Shown piece after piece: positions 11,440 through 21,592 of a stretch of 64,000 nt of DNA. Below the pieces are notes generated by a model, which was given only the letters and a program-made list of their open reading frames with translations, was not told the origin of the DNA and searched no databases. Source of the stretch: Platycnemis pennipes (lineage: Eukaryota; Arthropoda; Insecta; Odonata; Platycnemididae); the NCBI GenBank assembly GCA_933228895.1, contig OW121858.1, positions 30,899,859-30,963,858 on the forward strand, given 5' to 3'. The translations under genes were made by a program, and so were the position numbers. How positions within the stretch are numbered: the stretch's first letter is position 1; the number at the start of each line of letters is the position of its first letter.

Positions 11440-12385
11440 ACCGCTAAAGTTTAATATGGAGCGTTGCACTATATGGGGCGGAAACGTGGGCTTTGTGAAA
11501 AGAAGACAAAAATAGACTTAGCACTTTTGAGATGTGGGTGTGGAGAAGGATGGAGATAGTGAAGTGGGTCGAAAGGAAGACGAACGATGAAGTGCTAGAA
11601 TTGGTAGGAGAGGAAAGAAATTTGATAGATGAAATTAGGAGAAGGTGTAGATGGAAAGGTAAAAAAGGGGATGGTGTTTTGAAAGAAGTGATAGAGGGAA
11701 GAGCGGTGGGTAAGCGGGGAAGAGGGAGGAGAAGAACGGGTAGTTTGGACGGAATGATGGGTGGCAGGGGGTGTGAGTGGAGATGGGCAACTTGGTAAAT
11801 TACCGCGGTAATTTTCGTAAATTACTTTGGTATTTTTCGTAAATTACTTTGGTATTTTTCGTAAATTACCAACACCCCTGAAAATTACCGTAATAATGAA
11901 CGGTAATTTTCAGAAAAGTTCTTTTTCAGAAAATTTCCTCCTCACGAAGAAACCATTGGAATGGGTGATATTATAAATCAAGAAGCTAAAACGATTTTGT
12001 TTACATTGTGTCCATGATTAATTCCAATTAATTCAGAGTAAAATAACAAATGCACATTGCGCAGAGGTGTGTCTTTGGAACGAACATTTCTCATAGTGTG
12101 ACAAAAGAGAGGCAAAATGCGTCTTGCTACCAACTTCGTTTGGAGTCCTTTGATAAGGATTTGCAGCTCAAAACCTAAAATTACCAGAAAATGACTGTAA
12201 TTTTCGAAAATTACCGTAATATACCATGGTAATTTACCTCAATTGAAAATGACGGTAATTTACCCATCTGTAGGTGTGAGGGAGGGACATCGTGTGAAAT
12301 TTAGGGGGTGGGAAGAATTAAATGTCCATTTAAACCTACCTTCACCGGTAGAATACTTATAATAATAATAATAATATTACCGCTA
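11440..12385 (+). mobile_element. RTE-like LINE 3' end (FEMWVWRRM type), split by an hAT MITE
   Basis: The translated frame around 11532-11798 contains FEMWVWRRMEIVKWVER, then TNDEVLELVGEERN and a basic region. This is the C-terminal region after the reverse transcriptase in insect 'endonuclease-reverse transcriptase' LINEs. The upstream GTTGCACTATATGGGG reads as the ALYG motif that precedes it. The frame is interrupted by an hAT insertion (11778-12272) and resumes at 12273, ending in an (AAT)n tail at about 12360-12380, as expected of a LINE 3' end. A 5'-truncated, dead copy. Relatives at 31040-31500 and 32815-33200. Confidence 0.75.
11778..12272. mobile_element. hAT MITE, family B copy 3
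   Basis: Ends TGGAGATGGG / CCCATCTGTA with a perfect 8-bp duplication GGTGTGAG (11770-11777, 12273-12280). 495 bp, inserted in the LINE tail, so younger than it. Confidence 0.92.
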
Positions 12386-12439
12386 GGCTATTTATTAGGG
12401 CTATTACTGTTAGGCACCTGTATATATACAAGGTTTTAA

Positions 12440-12760
12440 GATTATTTTGTATTCGTAGCGGCAATTCACCACAAACATCACAAAAACCACACTCTTATAG
12501 CCTTAGAAACAATCATTGCTATGTTTTTCCGAAGCCCGGCTTAACATTATATAAACATTGTTACCTTTATATAGGGCCAAAGTCGTTTAATATGTTACCG
12601 AGTGATGCCAAGACTGCAAAGAGGTTGAGCCTATTCTTAAGGTGTTTGAAACCATTGCAAATGAGAATAGTAAATGGTAATTGCTTCTTATACTAAAATA
12701 GGTAATTGTTGATATCGCAATGGTATTCATATGTTTGTACCTACTGTATTATATGGAAAA
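12440..12760 (+). mobile_element. Jockey/CR1-group LINE C-terminal fragment
   Basis: One frame reads NNHCYVFPKPGLTLYK, then LYIGPKSFNMLPSDAK, then RLSLFLRCLK. The block Y.GPK.(F/W)N.LP...K followed by a FL..LK helix is the characteristic C-terminus of Jockey/CR1-group reverse transcriptase proteins. About 70 residues survive. A second copy of the same family is at 35885-36425 on the minus strand, where YIGPKVHNLLP is seen. Confidence 0.65.
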
Positions 12761-13714
12761 ACTTACCTATAAGTTATATATTTGTACGTATGGTGCTATG
12801 AGCAAGGTATCTATGTTTGTGTAAGTTTTACGTTGAAGGCCACTGTAAGCTGAGTCAGAAGTATTATACATTTCTTTTTTGAAGGTGTCGATCCACACCT
12901 TCAGGCCGATTGCCTTGGGGGACACTTCTAGCTCCAAATTAACTTTCATTACGTGAGTTTGTTTTAACAAATAATATTTTTGGAGCAATAAAAATTCTAA
13001 TTTCTATTCTATTATTTTTAAATAATAATTAGTATATGAGCAATAAAGGTAAGTTATTATTATAATTATGACAATAATGGGTCAAAAGCAGACCAAAATG
13101 TCCTCCAAATAGTTATTCTAGCTAATGGTGGCCTTCTGATTGTGAGGCTAACCTACACATTTGTGGGTATACTAGGTTCCAAAGAATTCAGAGAACGCCA
13201 CCCACAACCAGCCCTTCTAGGATGGGGGGCTAAGTAAACAACAGTTTATAACAATAATATTTACTATCCCTTGGCAAAATACAATTGTATAGAGTCGTAA
13301 ATGTACCCTATGCAGATAAATGTAAAAGCAGTGGTGTACCGGGGTTTTATGGTTTAAACCTCCCCAAAATCATTCCCGTAATTTACTATACTTTGTAAGT
13401 ACTGGCGTTTAGAAATTTGCTTATTGGGCCGAAAAATATAGTTGAATTGTCTTCATGAAAAGAGAATGTTAATTTAATTATTGTTTTAGTGAATACTAAT
13501 CTAAATATTATTTTATGATGATGCACATATTTATTAATGAAACCCCTAGGGATTTCTTTATTTTACAAAACTATCTGAGTCGGTGATAAAAAATATGTTA
13601 ATCGTCCCCATTGGCCCCAATTAGGGCTAAATAAATAAATCCATCGCAAGATTAATTTATGCTTGACACATCCATTCCTTCAATTACGCCAGAATTTCTC
13701 AATGGGCTCAATGT
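12761..13714. other. AT-rich stretch, nothing assigned
   Basis: No gene seen. 13325-13375 (GTGGTGTACCGGGG and following) resembles a decayed transposon end but has no partner. Confidence 0.3.
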
Positions 13715-13961
13715 AGTAGAGTGGTAGGGCTGTACGATATGACGTTTTGAATATCACACTACGATATCGACTTGATATCGCAGAAGCATCGATATATCGG
13801 CCTCGCGATATGAATTGGAAATATCGTAAAATTGGTTGATTTCGTGATATAGGAATATTGTGATATCGTGATGTTTCCTTTCGAAATATCGTGTTAGCTG
13901 CCGTTTTTATATTGCGCATCGCGATATCAAGTGCGCATCGGATATCGCAGGTGATACGATT
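13715..13961. repeat. GATATCG-rich block, likely a decayed hAT end
   Basis: Starts TAGGGCTGTACGATATGACG, an hAT-like terminus, followed by at least ten GATATCG/CGATATC-type palindromic words. No matching right end or TSD was found, so it is a truncated element or a simple palindromic repeat. Confidence 0.4.
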
Positions 13962-14068
13962 AGCGTTTTTAACACGCCAAATTTGCGAACTATTCGTTTT
14001 TGTGCCACGCGACTCCTTGGTTACCTGTTCCAGATAATCCCGACGGTTTCAAACACATCCCCCAGGGT
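13962..14068. mobile_element. MITE family D, right-half fragment
   Basis: Matches the right half of the family copies at 35076-35255 and 45700-45803: AACACGCCAAATTTGCGAA, GACTCCTTGGTTACC, and the terminus CGACGGTTTCAAACACATCC. The left half is missing. Confidence 0.6.
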
Positions 14069-14122
14069 ACGATTATCCCTGTGACTAGGAAAGCGATTAT
14101 GAATTCGTCCATCACCAGTGTG

Positions 14123-14235
14123 TAGAGATGGATCATTCTTGAATGATTCGTTCCAAATGAACGGGTCCGCTTGAGGAACGAATCCGACTGAGAGCCGAAT
14201 CTCGTTCCATATGGCTCAACTCGAGGAATCAAATG
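14123..14235. mobile_element. hAT-like end fragment (GATTCG motif type)
   Basis: Starts TAGAGATGGATCATTC, a plausible hAT terminus, followed by repeats of GAACGAATC/GATTCGTTC. It lacks a right end and TSD, so assignment is tentative. Confidence 0.35.
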
Positions 14236-14629
14236 ACGTCAGGAACCGCGGGAGGAAGGAAAGGACTGAGTACTCCATGTAACTAGAGTAAATCCCCGAT
14301 TATCCGTGTGCTCGTTATCCACCGGTGGCACAATCTAAGATCCTCACACTTCCTTCTTTATATATTCTTACGTGAGCTTCTTTTATTAAAGCAAACCTTT
14401 CTAAATTTCCTGCAAATTCCACCTACCACCATTATTTCACCTGTTCAACAAATAATATCCACTCCAGTTCTCTCTGTTTGAAATGTCCCAGTCACTCTCC
14501 CTCTGCCATGTACAAAAGATAAAAAAACAGCACCTCTTCTTCTGTGTCTAAGAAAAAGGTCAAACTTCTCCTCTCTGAAAAATGCTATTATAGTGTCTCT
14601 GATTATTTGGAATATATGTATATTGTAAT

Positions 14630-14695
14630 TAGGGATTTGTCGATATCTTATCGATACCGCCGACTTATCGATTCCGATACCGCCGATACCGTTAA
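14630..14695. mobile_element. hAT-like end split by element J (left piece)
   Basis: TAGGGATTTGTCGATATC followed by repeats of GATACCGCCGATACC. The same motif resumes after element J at 16511-16550 (ACTGATACCGCCGATACC), so J inserted into this older repeat. The opposite terminus of the older repeat was not found. Confidence 0.45.
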
Positions 14696-14788
14696 GCAGC
14701 GTTTACACGTAGCACTTGACTGCTATGACAGTCGCGAGATGCGCGATATATCTATATCGCTACCGCTATGATGTGTCTATTCCAACTT

Positions 14789-15607
14789 CAGGGTTTATAG
14801 GGGTTTTCATTTTCATTTTCCCTGACTTTTCCAGGATTTCCAGACCATTATTAGTGATTTTCCCTGACTTTTGAGCGCCTGAAAACTCCAAGATTTTGGT
14901 CATTTATAGAGATAGAAGTGGTAGTGAGGAAGCAAAGAAGTCTAAACTTATGAAAAATTGTTGGTTTATTATTATATTAATCATATAAACTTCCATTAAT
15001 AAGAGATCAACAACTTTAAGTCCACAAAATAAAAATTATCATTACTTACATTGATATGCCTTCAGAAAGGGTTTTAATTGCAGAGAAATATATGCAAAGA
15101 CGGCTAACCTGGCTTTTCCTTCAAACCTGATGTCATGTTAAAGTAGCTCTTTGAATCAATCTTGATTTTCTCTTCCTCACATCCTTCTACAAATTTGGCT
15201 AAATGAAATCAAATTTGACTGAGAATAACTTTTTCCTCCCCAGAGGGACAAAGCGAAGCATTCCTGGCGAAATCGCTAGCGAATGAAAATGAGATGTGCA
15301 CACCTTTCGCCAATCTTTTCACCAAATCGTGCAGGCTATAGCCAGAAAGAACCAGAATATGGCTGCCTCCTCCACAGCAAAGCCAGCCTGAGGCTAGTCG
15401 TCCCCTCCTTCACCCTCCTCCTCCACTCCTATGCGCAGTTTTTGATCTCTTGGCATTTTCAGGCGATAATTTCAGAAATTTGAACATTTTGCAATTTTTC
15501 CCTGACCACACGTTAAATTCCCTGACTTTTCCAGGATTTCCATGGCCGTTTTCATTTTCCCTGACTTTTCCAGGTTTTCCAGGATTTCCAGGTTCCTATA
15601 AACCCTG
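14789..15607. mobile_element. K: 819-bp MITE nested in J
   Basis: Ends CAGGGTTTATAGG / CCTATAAACCCTG, with AACTT on both sides (14784-14788 and 15608-15612). Both sub-terminal zones carry several TTTTCCCTGACTTTTCCAGG repeats in direct orientation. The 66-codon open frame at 15283-15483 has no recognisable domain. Confidence 0.75.
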
Positions 15608-15835
15608 AACTTCTATGCAGCTTTTTACGCGTTGCCACAACAAATAAAAAGAATTTTATTTCAATAGTGATTGATGCTAAATTTCCATTAAATTCATCCA
15701 GCAATAAATGCAATTGACGAATATCTTTTGTTTCCATTCTTTAAAGAGTAGAATCTCCCCTTTTTGGAAGGGATATCCTTGTTATTATAACCAAATTCCG
15801 TCGTGTATATCTTTCCGTTGGCGATTGTTGCGATT

Positions 15836-16303
15836 GGGTGCTTTCCATTCAAGCGACTCATGCGTCGTCTTGAGTTAACTCGCGGAAACTCAAGTTGACT
15901 TGTGTCTTCACGAATGGAAAGCAAGTTTCAGATGCGCAGTAGCTGATGCGCTAAGGACTTTCACGGGGACTCGTGATTGGTGCGTTTTTGTGGGAAGGAA
16001 ATCAGGAGCTTCCTTCTATTTGAGTTATGAACAAAAAAATGAGTTAAAAGATGATTAATTAAGAAAATACTTAACTTAAACACTTGTTCTGATTTATCGG
16101 TTATTTTCAATATGCCTTTTGCAGACGTATTGCGATTTAGAGCTTGCGCCGTCCTTCTTTCTTTTTTCAGTAACTCACCATTACCGGTGTGTCACCGTGT
16201 GTCGACTCGCGTTTGACACACTAGCGACACACACTGATTGGAAAGCACTACACGCGACACAAGTTGACTTGTGTCGACTTGCGTCGATGATTGGAAAGCA
16301 CCC
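15836..16303. mobile_element. L: 468-bp MITE nested in J
   Basis: Inverted ends GGGTGCTTTCCA / TGGAAAGCACCC. The sub-terminal zones hold repeated GTTGACTTGTGTCG and AGTCGACACAAG words. A target duplication is not evident. Open frames across it (15694-15924, 16119-16358, 16192-16416) are artefacts of these repeats. Confidence 0.65.
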
Positions 16304-16550
16304 ACTGTGTTGGATAAATTTCCGCTGGAAAGTAGACGGGCTTCAACTATGCCAATAGCTCGAATTAGGATCGATAGTGTTCGACATGTGTTCAGTATCG
16401 ATACCTGAACTCGCATCGCAGTTGCTATTTACACATGCGAGTGGGGCTTAATAGTTGTTAGCAGTTGACTATAACATAGCAGTCAACTGCTACGTGTAAA
16501 CGCGCCTTAATCGGTGCCGATAAAGTCGATACTGATACCGCCGATACCTA

Positions 16551-17086
16551 TACAAAACGAAGTCTGACTTCACCACGACTGGTTGCCATGGTGATCGCAA
16601 TCTTTTTTCCAAATAAATATGAGTTACAGCAACATCCTGCAGTTCCTGCCATAGTGAATTCTTAAACGGTTGATTTCTGTCATCCGTTATTTTTTTGCCT
16701 TTAAGCAGTAGATACAGGTAGTTGCCTATAGGGTGCCAGCAACTACCTCTACCCACCTACTACTACACCTCCACTAATTGTTTTCATCTACCTCATGAAA
16801 ACTATCAAAACACAAGGAGTAATTTTACGACCGTTTACCATTTATAATTTAGGTTAGTATTTTTACTACTCTTATAACTGATTATTAATCACATTAAAAT
16901 TAAACTTATGAAACTTCCGCATGCAGTAGACTCGCGATTATGCGTGTGCGCGCTATCCGGGCTGAGAATTACCCAATATATTTAGTATCGCCAATATATT
17001 TAGTGCATCGGCAGTGGTCTCAGAGGTCAGTTAACTTCTGTTATTTCCCTCCAATCGTGACTTTTACTACCGACTGGTCCGATGTC
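16551..17086. other. Unassigned stretch
   Basis: Contains a short CTACC/CACCTAC-rich run at 16740-16775. No gene or element termini seen. Confidence 0.3.
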
Positions 17087-17090
17087 TTAA

Positions 17091-18662
17091 GGCCGTTTTA
17101 CGCGGAGTCATTGAAACTGCGCAAGTTGATGTTGATTCCGTTGTTGAGCAGTCGTCTGCGAAAGTCATTGTGACGTAGGAAATTGCGAGGACGCTTGCAT
17201 TTGACAGAATTACACGGTGCAATCATCGGTGCATTATGTCAGTATTACAATATACCATTCAGTAGCGGTAATACCGTCAAATATATGTCGCATAACGTCA
17301 AGATCTGTTAAGTGGCAATTAATTGGACGTGAAAGATTGCTCGATAAATTACCAACTTAAAAATATGTTTTAAGCCACAGTATAAACATAATAGTGGACA
17401 CCATAGTCCCGTATACTTAGCCCAAAATTTGCACCACGAATGAACGGATGTGGGCCAAGGTAACGAGTTCTTCCTTTACGAACGATGTTTAAGCTTCCAC
17501 GCGATTAATCGCCAAGCTCTTTGATTAAATTGCACTTTATTCACTACCTAAGGAGTTGAGTGCAAACAAAAACACCCAACTCAATCGTCACCCAACCTAT
17601 TTAATCGCTAGAATTCCCCTGATAGTTCGATGCCGCTATATCTGCACCACCTAGTGAGATAAATAAACTTCAAACTTGCGCGAACGCATGTACTATCATA
17701 TTAGAACTCTTTTCCTCTTTCTTTCTTGGAATAAGACTGACACATGATCTTATTGTTGGGGTAAACACATACGTGAAATAATGGATCAACCTATTGTAGA
17801 CTGGGATTCATCAAAAGAGTACTGGGTAAATGTGACGATCATCTAGTTAGAGAAATAAGCTACTTAATTCCCTTGTTAGACCTAATTTGGAATACGCCTC
17901 CAGTATATGGGATCCTTATTGAATCGGTCTAAATAACGAACTTGAACGTGTGCAGCGAAGATCGGCAAGATTTGTAAAGGGACGGTACGATAATTACATT
18001 AGCGTATAAGCAGCCTATAAAATGAATTTTATTGAGAATCATTGTCAGATCGCAGGTTGAAATTTAGACTTAATCTCTTAAACAAATTCCAAGACCATAT
18101 TTTCAGTGATGATGTTAAAAATATTTTGCGGACCCCAACTTACTATGGTAGACTGGACCATAATCACAAAATTAGAGAAATAGATTGCCGAACTGACAGA
18201 TTCAAAATGTCCTTTTTTCCTCGTACTATTAGGGATATGAATAACGGTAAATATATCCAGTACGAGTGTAGCAATGGATAACATTGGTAGCTGCACGTTG
18301 GTAAGAGGACTTAAAGCTAACTCAACTAACGGCATGTTTTTGCATGTATGTTTTGCTATTTTTATCTTTTTTTAAATAGAGTAGTTTTGAACAGTACCTA
18401 TATAAATGCTAATCCTTTTTTATGCATGATATGTGGTTCATGTTTGGTGAGACCTCACCCCCTGCCACACACCTTTATGGTGACTTGAAGGGTATTATGT
18501 AGATGTAGATTAGAACATGTAATCTAATTTGCTTCACGCAAGCGTTCGCGCATTGGCGCTGCCTGTCCTCACATAGTCGTCGCTTTACACGGTGCAGCAA
18601 TATATCTTGCGCAAGTGTTCTCGCAACAGCCTGCGCAGTACCAATGACAGTGTGAAACGGCC
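17091..18662. mobile_element. M: TTAA-target DNA transposon carrying a LINE
   Basis: Ends GGCCGTTTTACGC / CAGTGTGAAACGGCC form an imperfect inverted pair flanked by TTAA (17087-17090 and 18663-18666). The sub-terminal sequence shares TTACACGGTGCA (left) with TTTACACGGTGCA (right). About half of its length is the LINE inserted at 17708-18508. Confidence 0.75.
17708..18508 (+). mobile_element. CR1-like LINE, 5'-truncated copy in M
   Basis: Flanked by the 8-bp duplication ATTAGAAC (17700-17707 and 18509-18516). The decayed frame encodes the part after the reverse transcriptase core: a VQRRSARFVKG-type helix, LSDRRLKFRLNLLNKFQ, and SFFPRTIRD. The 3' UTR has the family signature CACCCCCTGCCACACACC and ends in GTAGATGTAG. 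Other copies: 19800-22700, 24113-25256, 40795-41834 and 49088-49479, plus tails at 35420 and 55202. Confidence 0.85.
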
Positions 18663-18756
18663 TTAAGAAAACCGCCAAACATGCAAGCTGCTCATCTTAG
18701 GAACACCAGTGAGATTGCAGCTCTCGTGCCCACCAACGCCAGCGGGGTCATACTGA

Positions 18757-19292
18757 TAGAAATGGGCAATTCGGTAAATTACCGTGGTATATTTCGTAAA
18801 TTACCAACACCCCTGAAAATTGCCGTAATAAACGGTAATTTTCAGAACAGTTCTTTTTCGGAAAATTTCTCCCTCACGAAGAAACCATTGGAATGGGTGA
18901 TATTATAAATTAAGAAGCTAAAACGATTTTGTTTACATTGTGTCCGTTATTAATTCCAATTACTTCAGAGTAAAATAACGAATGAACATTGCGCAGAGGT
19001 ATGTCTTTGGAACGAAAATTTCTCATAGTGACAAAAGAAAGGCAAATTGCGTGTTGCTACCAACTTTGTTTTAATTTTTTAATAAGGTATTATTGATAAA
19101 CGTCGTGATATGTTTGATATAAGCATCGGCATTTATATCTCAATGCTATTTGATTTCGTTTTGAGTCCTCTGATAAGGATTTGCAGCTCGAAACTTAATA
19201 TTACCGGAAAATTACGGTAATTTTCGAAAATTACCGTAATTTACGACGGTAATTTACCGCAATTTAAAATTACGGTAATTTACACATCTCTA
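18757..19292. mobile_element. hAT MITE, family B copy 4
   Basis: Ends TAGAAATGGG / ACATCTCTA with the family B interior (536 bp). The target duplication is eroded (left CATACTGA, right GGTCAGCA), unlike in the four other copies. Confidence 0.82.
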
Positions 19293-20511
19293 GGTCAGCA
19301 GTGTCTCCCATCGGTATCCTACGTCGTTGACATCTTCTTCGTCGTCGTCTTCTGTGACATTTTCAGAATCAGGGGGTAGGGGAAAACTGTCAACTTCACC
19401 ACCAGGGATGGGCATGATTCGTCTTCATGAATCACGAATCATGATTCACGAATCACAAACTGTGATTTGTGATTCGGATCATTTTTTTTAATGAATCGTG
19501 ATTCGTGAGTCGACTCTTTTTTTTTAGTTGAGGTGATTCATGAGCCGAACTTTTGTGATGCAGCTCACGATTCACCGACGAATCATGAATTAATATCACT
19601 GATTTCACTGCTAGAAACGTACATCAGTCTTTCACCGACTGTTACTGTGTAAGTATACGCCAGAACGGAACAATATGGTTAATGCAAACTTCAATAATAT
19701 ATTTTACACTATATTACAGATTTGTTCAAATGTGACTTTAAATTGTTTTGAAAAAATAGCAATGAAATGTCCTACATTTAAATGATGACCACGAATATTA
19801 CATTTATTACATGTAGACTCCTTGAGGATGACCTACAAAAAATTGAAAAATGGTGTGATATATGGCAGTTAGAATTACATTTAAAAAAGGGCGTGGTAAC
19901 GAATTTTTGGAAAAAGAATTGTTCTCCTTCTAGCACTTCAAATTAAGTAATAATGAATTAGCAAATGTGGAATCCATTAAATCTTGGAATAAAACTGACA
20001 AATGATCTTTCCTGGGGTAAACACATAGGTGAAATAATGGGTCAAGCTAATCATAAACAGGGATTCATCAAAAGAGTACTGTATAAATGTGACGATCATG
20101 TACGAGAAATCAGCTACTTTTCCCTTGTTAGACCTCATTTGGAATATGCTGCCAGTGTATTATGGGATCCCTACGAAATCGGTTTCGCGGCTAAACTTAA
20201 AGCCACCGAGTGCATCCACCGGGTTGCGGATGGTGGGTCGACCTCTAGATATAGGGGTTAGCTGCAAGATAAGCGAGTTTACTCGTCGAATAAGCAGTGG
20301 TGGACAAAAAGCGACGGCATTCCGAGGGGGTATTGGTCTATCCCTGGGTAAGGTAGGTCTCTCAATAATACCGAACCTGTGAAGATGCCATGACTTGGCG
20401 ACGAGAAGCCACTAATAATTACGCTTCTCATCACCCAGAGAAGAGGGCAGCAGCTCTTCTTCACATGAGTGAAGGAGGAATGCGTATGAAGGGCTTCCTG
20501 CAGTACAAAGA

Positions 20512-20883
20512 ATGATAATAATGATGAAGATCGAAACCAAACCAGTAGATACCGGAGTGGTGCAGGTTTACACGCATACGACGGACTATGAAGAAGTGGA
20601 AGACGTCTACGAAGATATCATGGAAGTTATAAAACAGGTAAGAGGAGAAGAAAAATTAATTATTTTAGGAGACTGGAACGCTATCATCGGCGAAGGTCAA
20701 GATGGAAGAATAACTGGAAAATACGGATTGGGAATCCGAAACGAAAGAGGAGAAAGACTGATGGAGTTCTGCACACAGCATCAGTTAGTGGTAGCCAACA
20801 CATTGTTTAAAAATCACAACCGAAGAAGATACACATGGAAAATGCCAGGAGACAGAAGAAGATGTCAAATAGATTACATTTAA
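20512..20883 (+). pseudogene. LINE endonuclease (AP-endonuclease fold) fragment
   Basis: A 123-codon frame covering the C-terminal half of an endonuclease/exonuclease/phosphatase domain. The catalytic block is seen as LIILGDWNAIIGEG (GDWNA, usually GDFNA, holds the Asp and Asn). It is followed by GLGIRNERGERLMEFC, VVANTLFKN, RRRYTWKMPGDRRRCQIDYI, with the W..P and QIDY(I/V) elements of this LINE group. The domain nicks target DNA to prime reverse transcription. The N-terminal catalytic residues are missing and the frame stops before the reverse transcriptase, so it is inactive. Confidence 0.85.
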
Positions 20884-21082
20884 GTGAAGCAGAGATTTAG
20901 AAACCACGTGAAGGACTGCAAAAGCTAGAGTAAAAAGTTAGAGTACAAGGGAAGCAATATTGGCCCTTAGACTACTCATAGAGAAGAGGATGGAGAAGAA
21001 CAAGCCGATGTTCATTGCATTTGATTGCAATGAACGTCTGCTTTAGATTTAGATATTTAGAGAAGGCTTTTGACAACGTGGA

Positions 21083-21592
21083 TTGGGATTTAATGCTTGG
21101 AAATCTGAAGGGAAATGGAGTGTCTACAATGACCGAAGAATTATCCATAGTCTGTATAAAAACCAAGTGCCTGTGATTAAATCGGGACCCAGCTGTGAAG
21201 AGGCAAGAATAAGGAAAGGAGTGAGACAAGGATATGCACTGTCTCCCGTCATTTTTAATGTTTACATCGAGAGAGCCATCAATGAAATCAAAGAGAAGTC
21301 TTCTAGAGTGACTATCCATGGAGAAAAAATAATCATGTTGCGATTCGCTGATCACATAGAACTAATAGCAGAGACAGAGAGGGATCTGAACAAGATTCTA
21401 GTAACCATGGAAAGGACAATGGCCAGACATCAGCTGAAGATAAATAAGAAGAAGACTGAGATATTGTCGTGCAGCAAGAAAGAAGAGGCCAAAACCAATG
21501 TCAAACTAGGAAAACAAAAACTGGAAGAGGTGAAAGAGTTCTGTTGTTTCCTGGGAAGCCGAGTAACCAACGATGGACGAAGCAAGAAATAA
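21083..21592 (+). pseudogene. LINE reverse transcriptase fragment
   Basis: A 169-codon frame with KGVRQGYALSPVIFNVYIE (finger/palm motif RQGC.LSP..FN.Y) and then LRFADHIELIAE, where the catalytic FADD box has become FADH, losing the second Asp. It continues with MERTMARHQLKINKKKTE and KEFCCFLGSRVTNDGR. A stop at 21590 separates it from the C-terminal region at 21768-22109 (FEMWCYRRMLKIKWIDRVS, LRRVGEKRGLLKT). Clearly a dead copy; typical of insect RTE-like elements annotated as craniofacial development protein 2-like. Confidence 0.85.

Larger units (their letters stand above)
14696..16506. mobile_element. J: 1.8-kb TTAA-target DNA transposon
   Basis: The left end GCAGCGTTTACACGTAGCA and right end TGCTACGTGTAAACGCGCC are inverted, each followed by an imperfect TTGACTGCTATG inverted motif. 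TTAA flanks both sides (14692-14695, 16507-16510). It contains two smaller insertions (14789-15607 and 15836-16303); what remains is non-coding. Confidence 0.82.
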
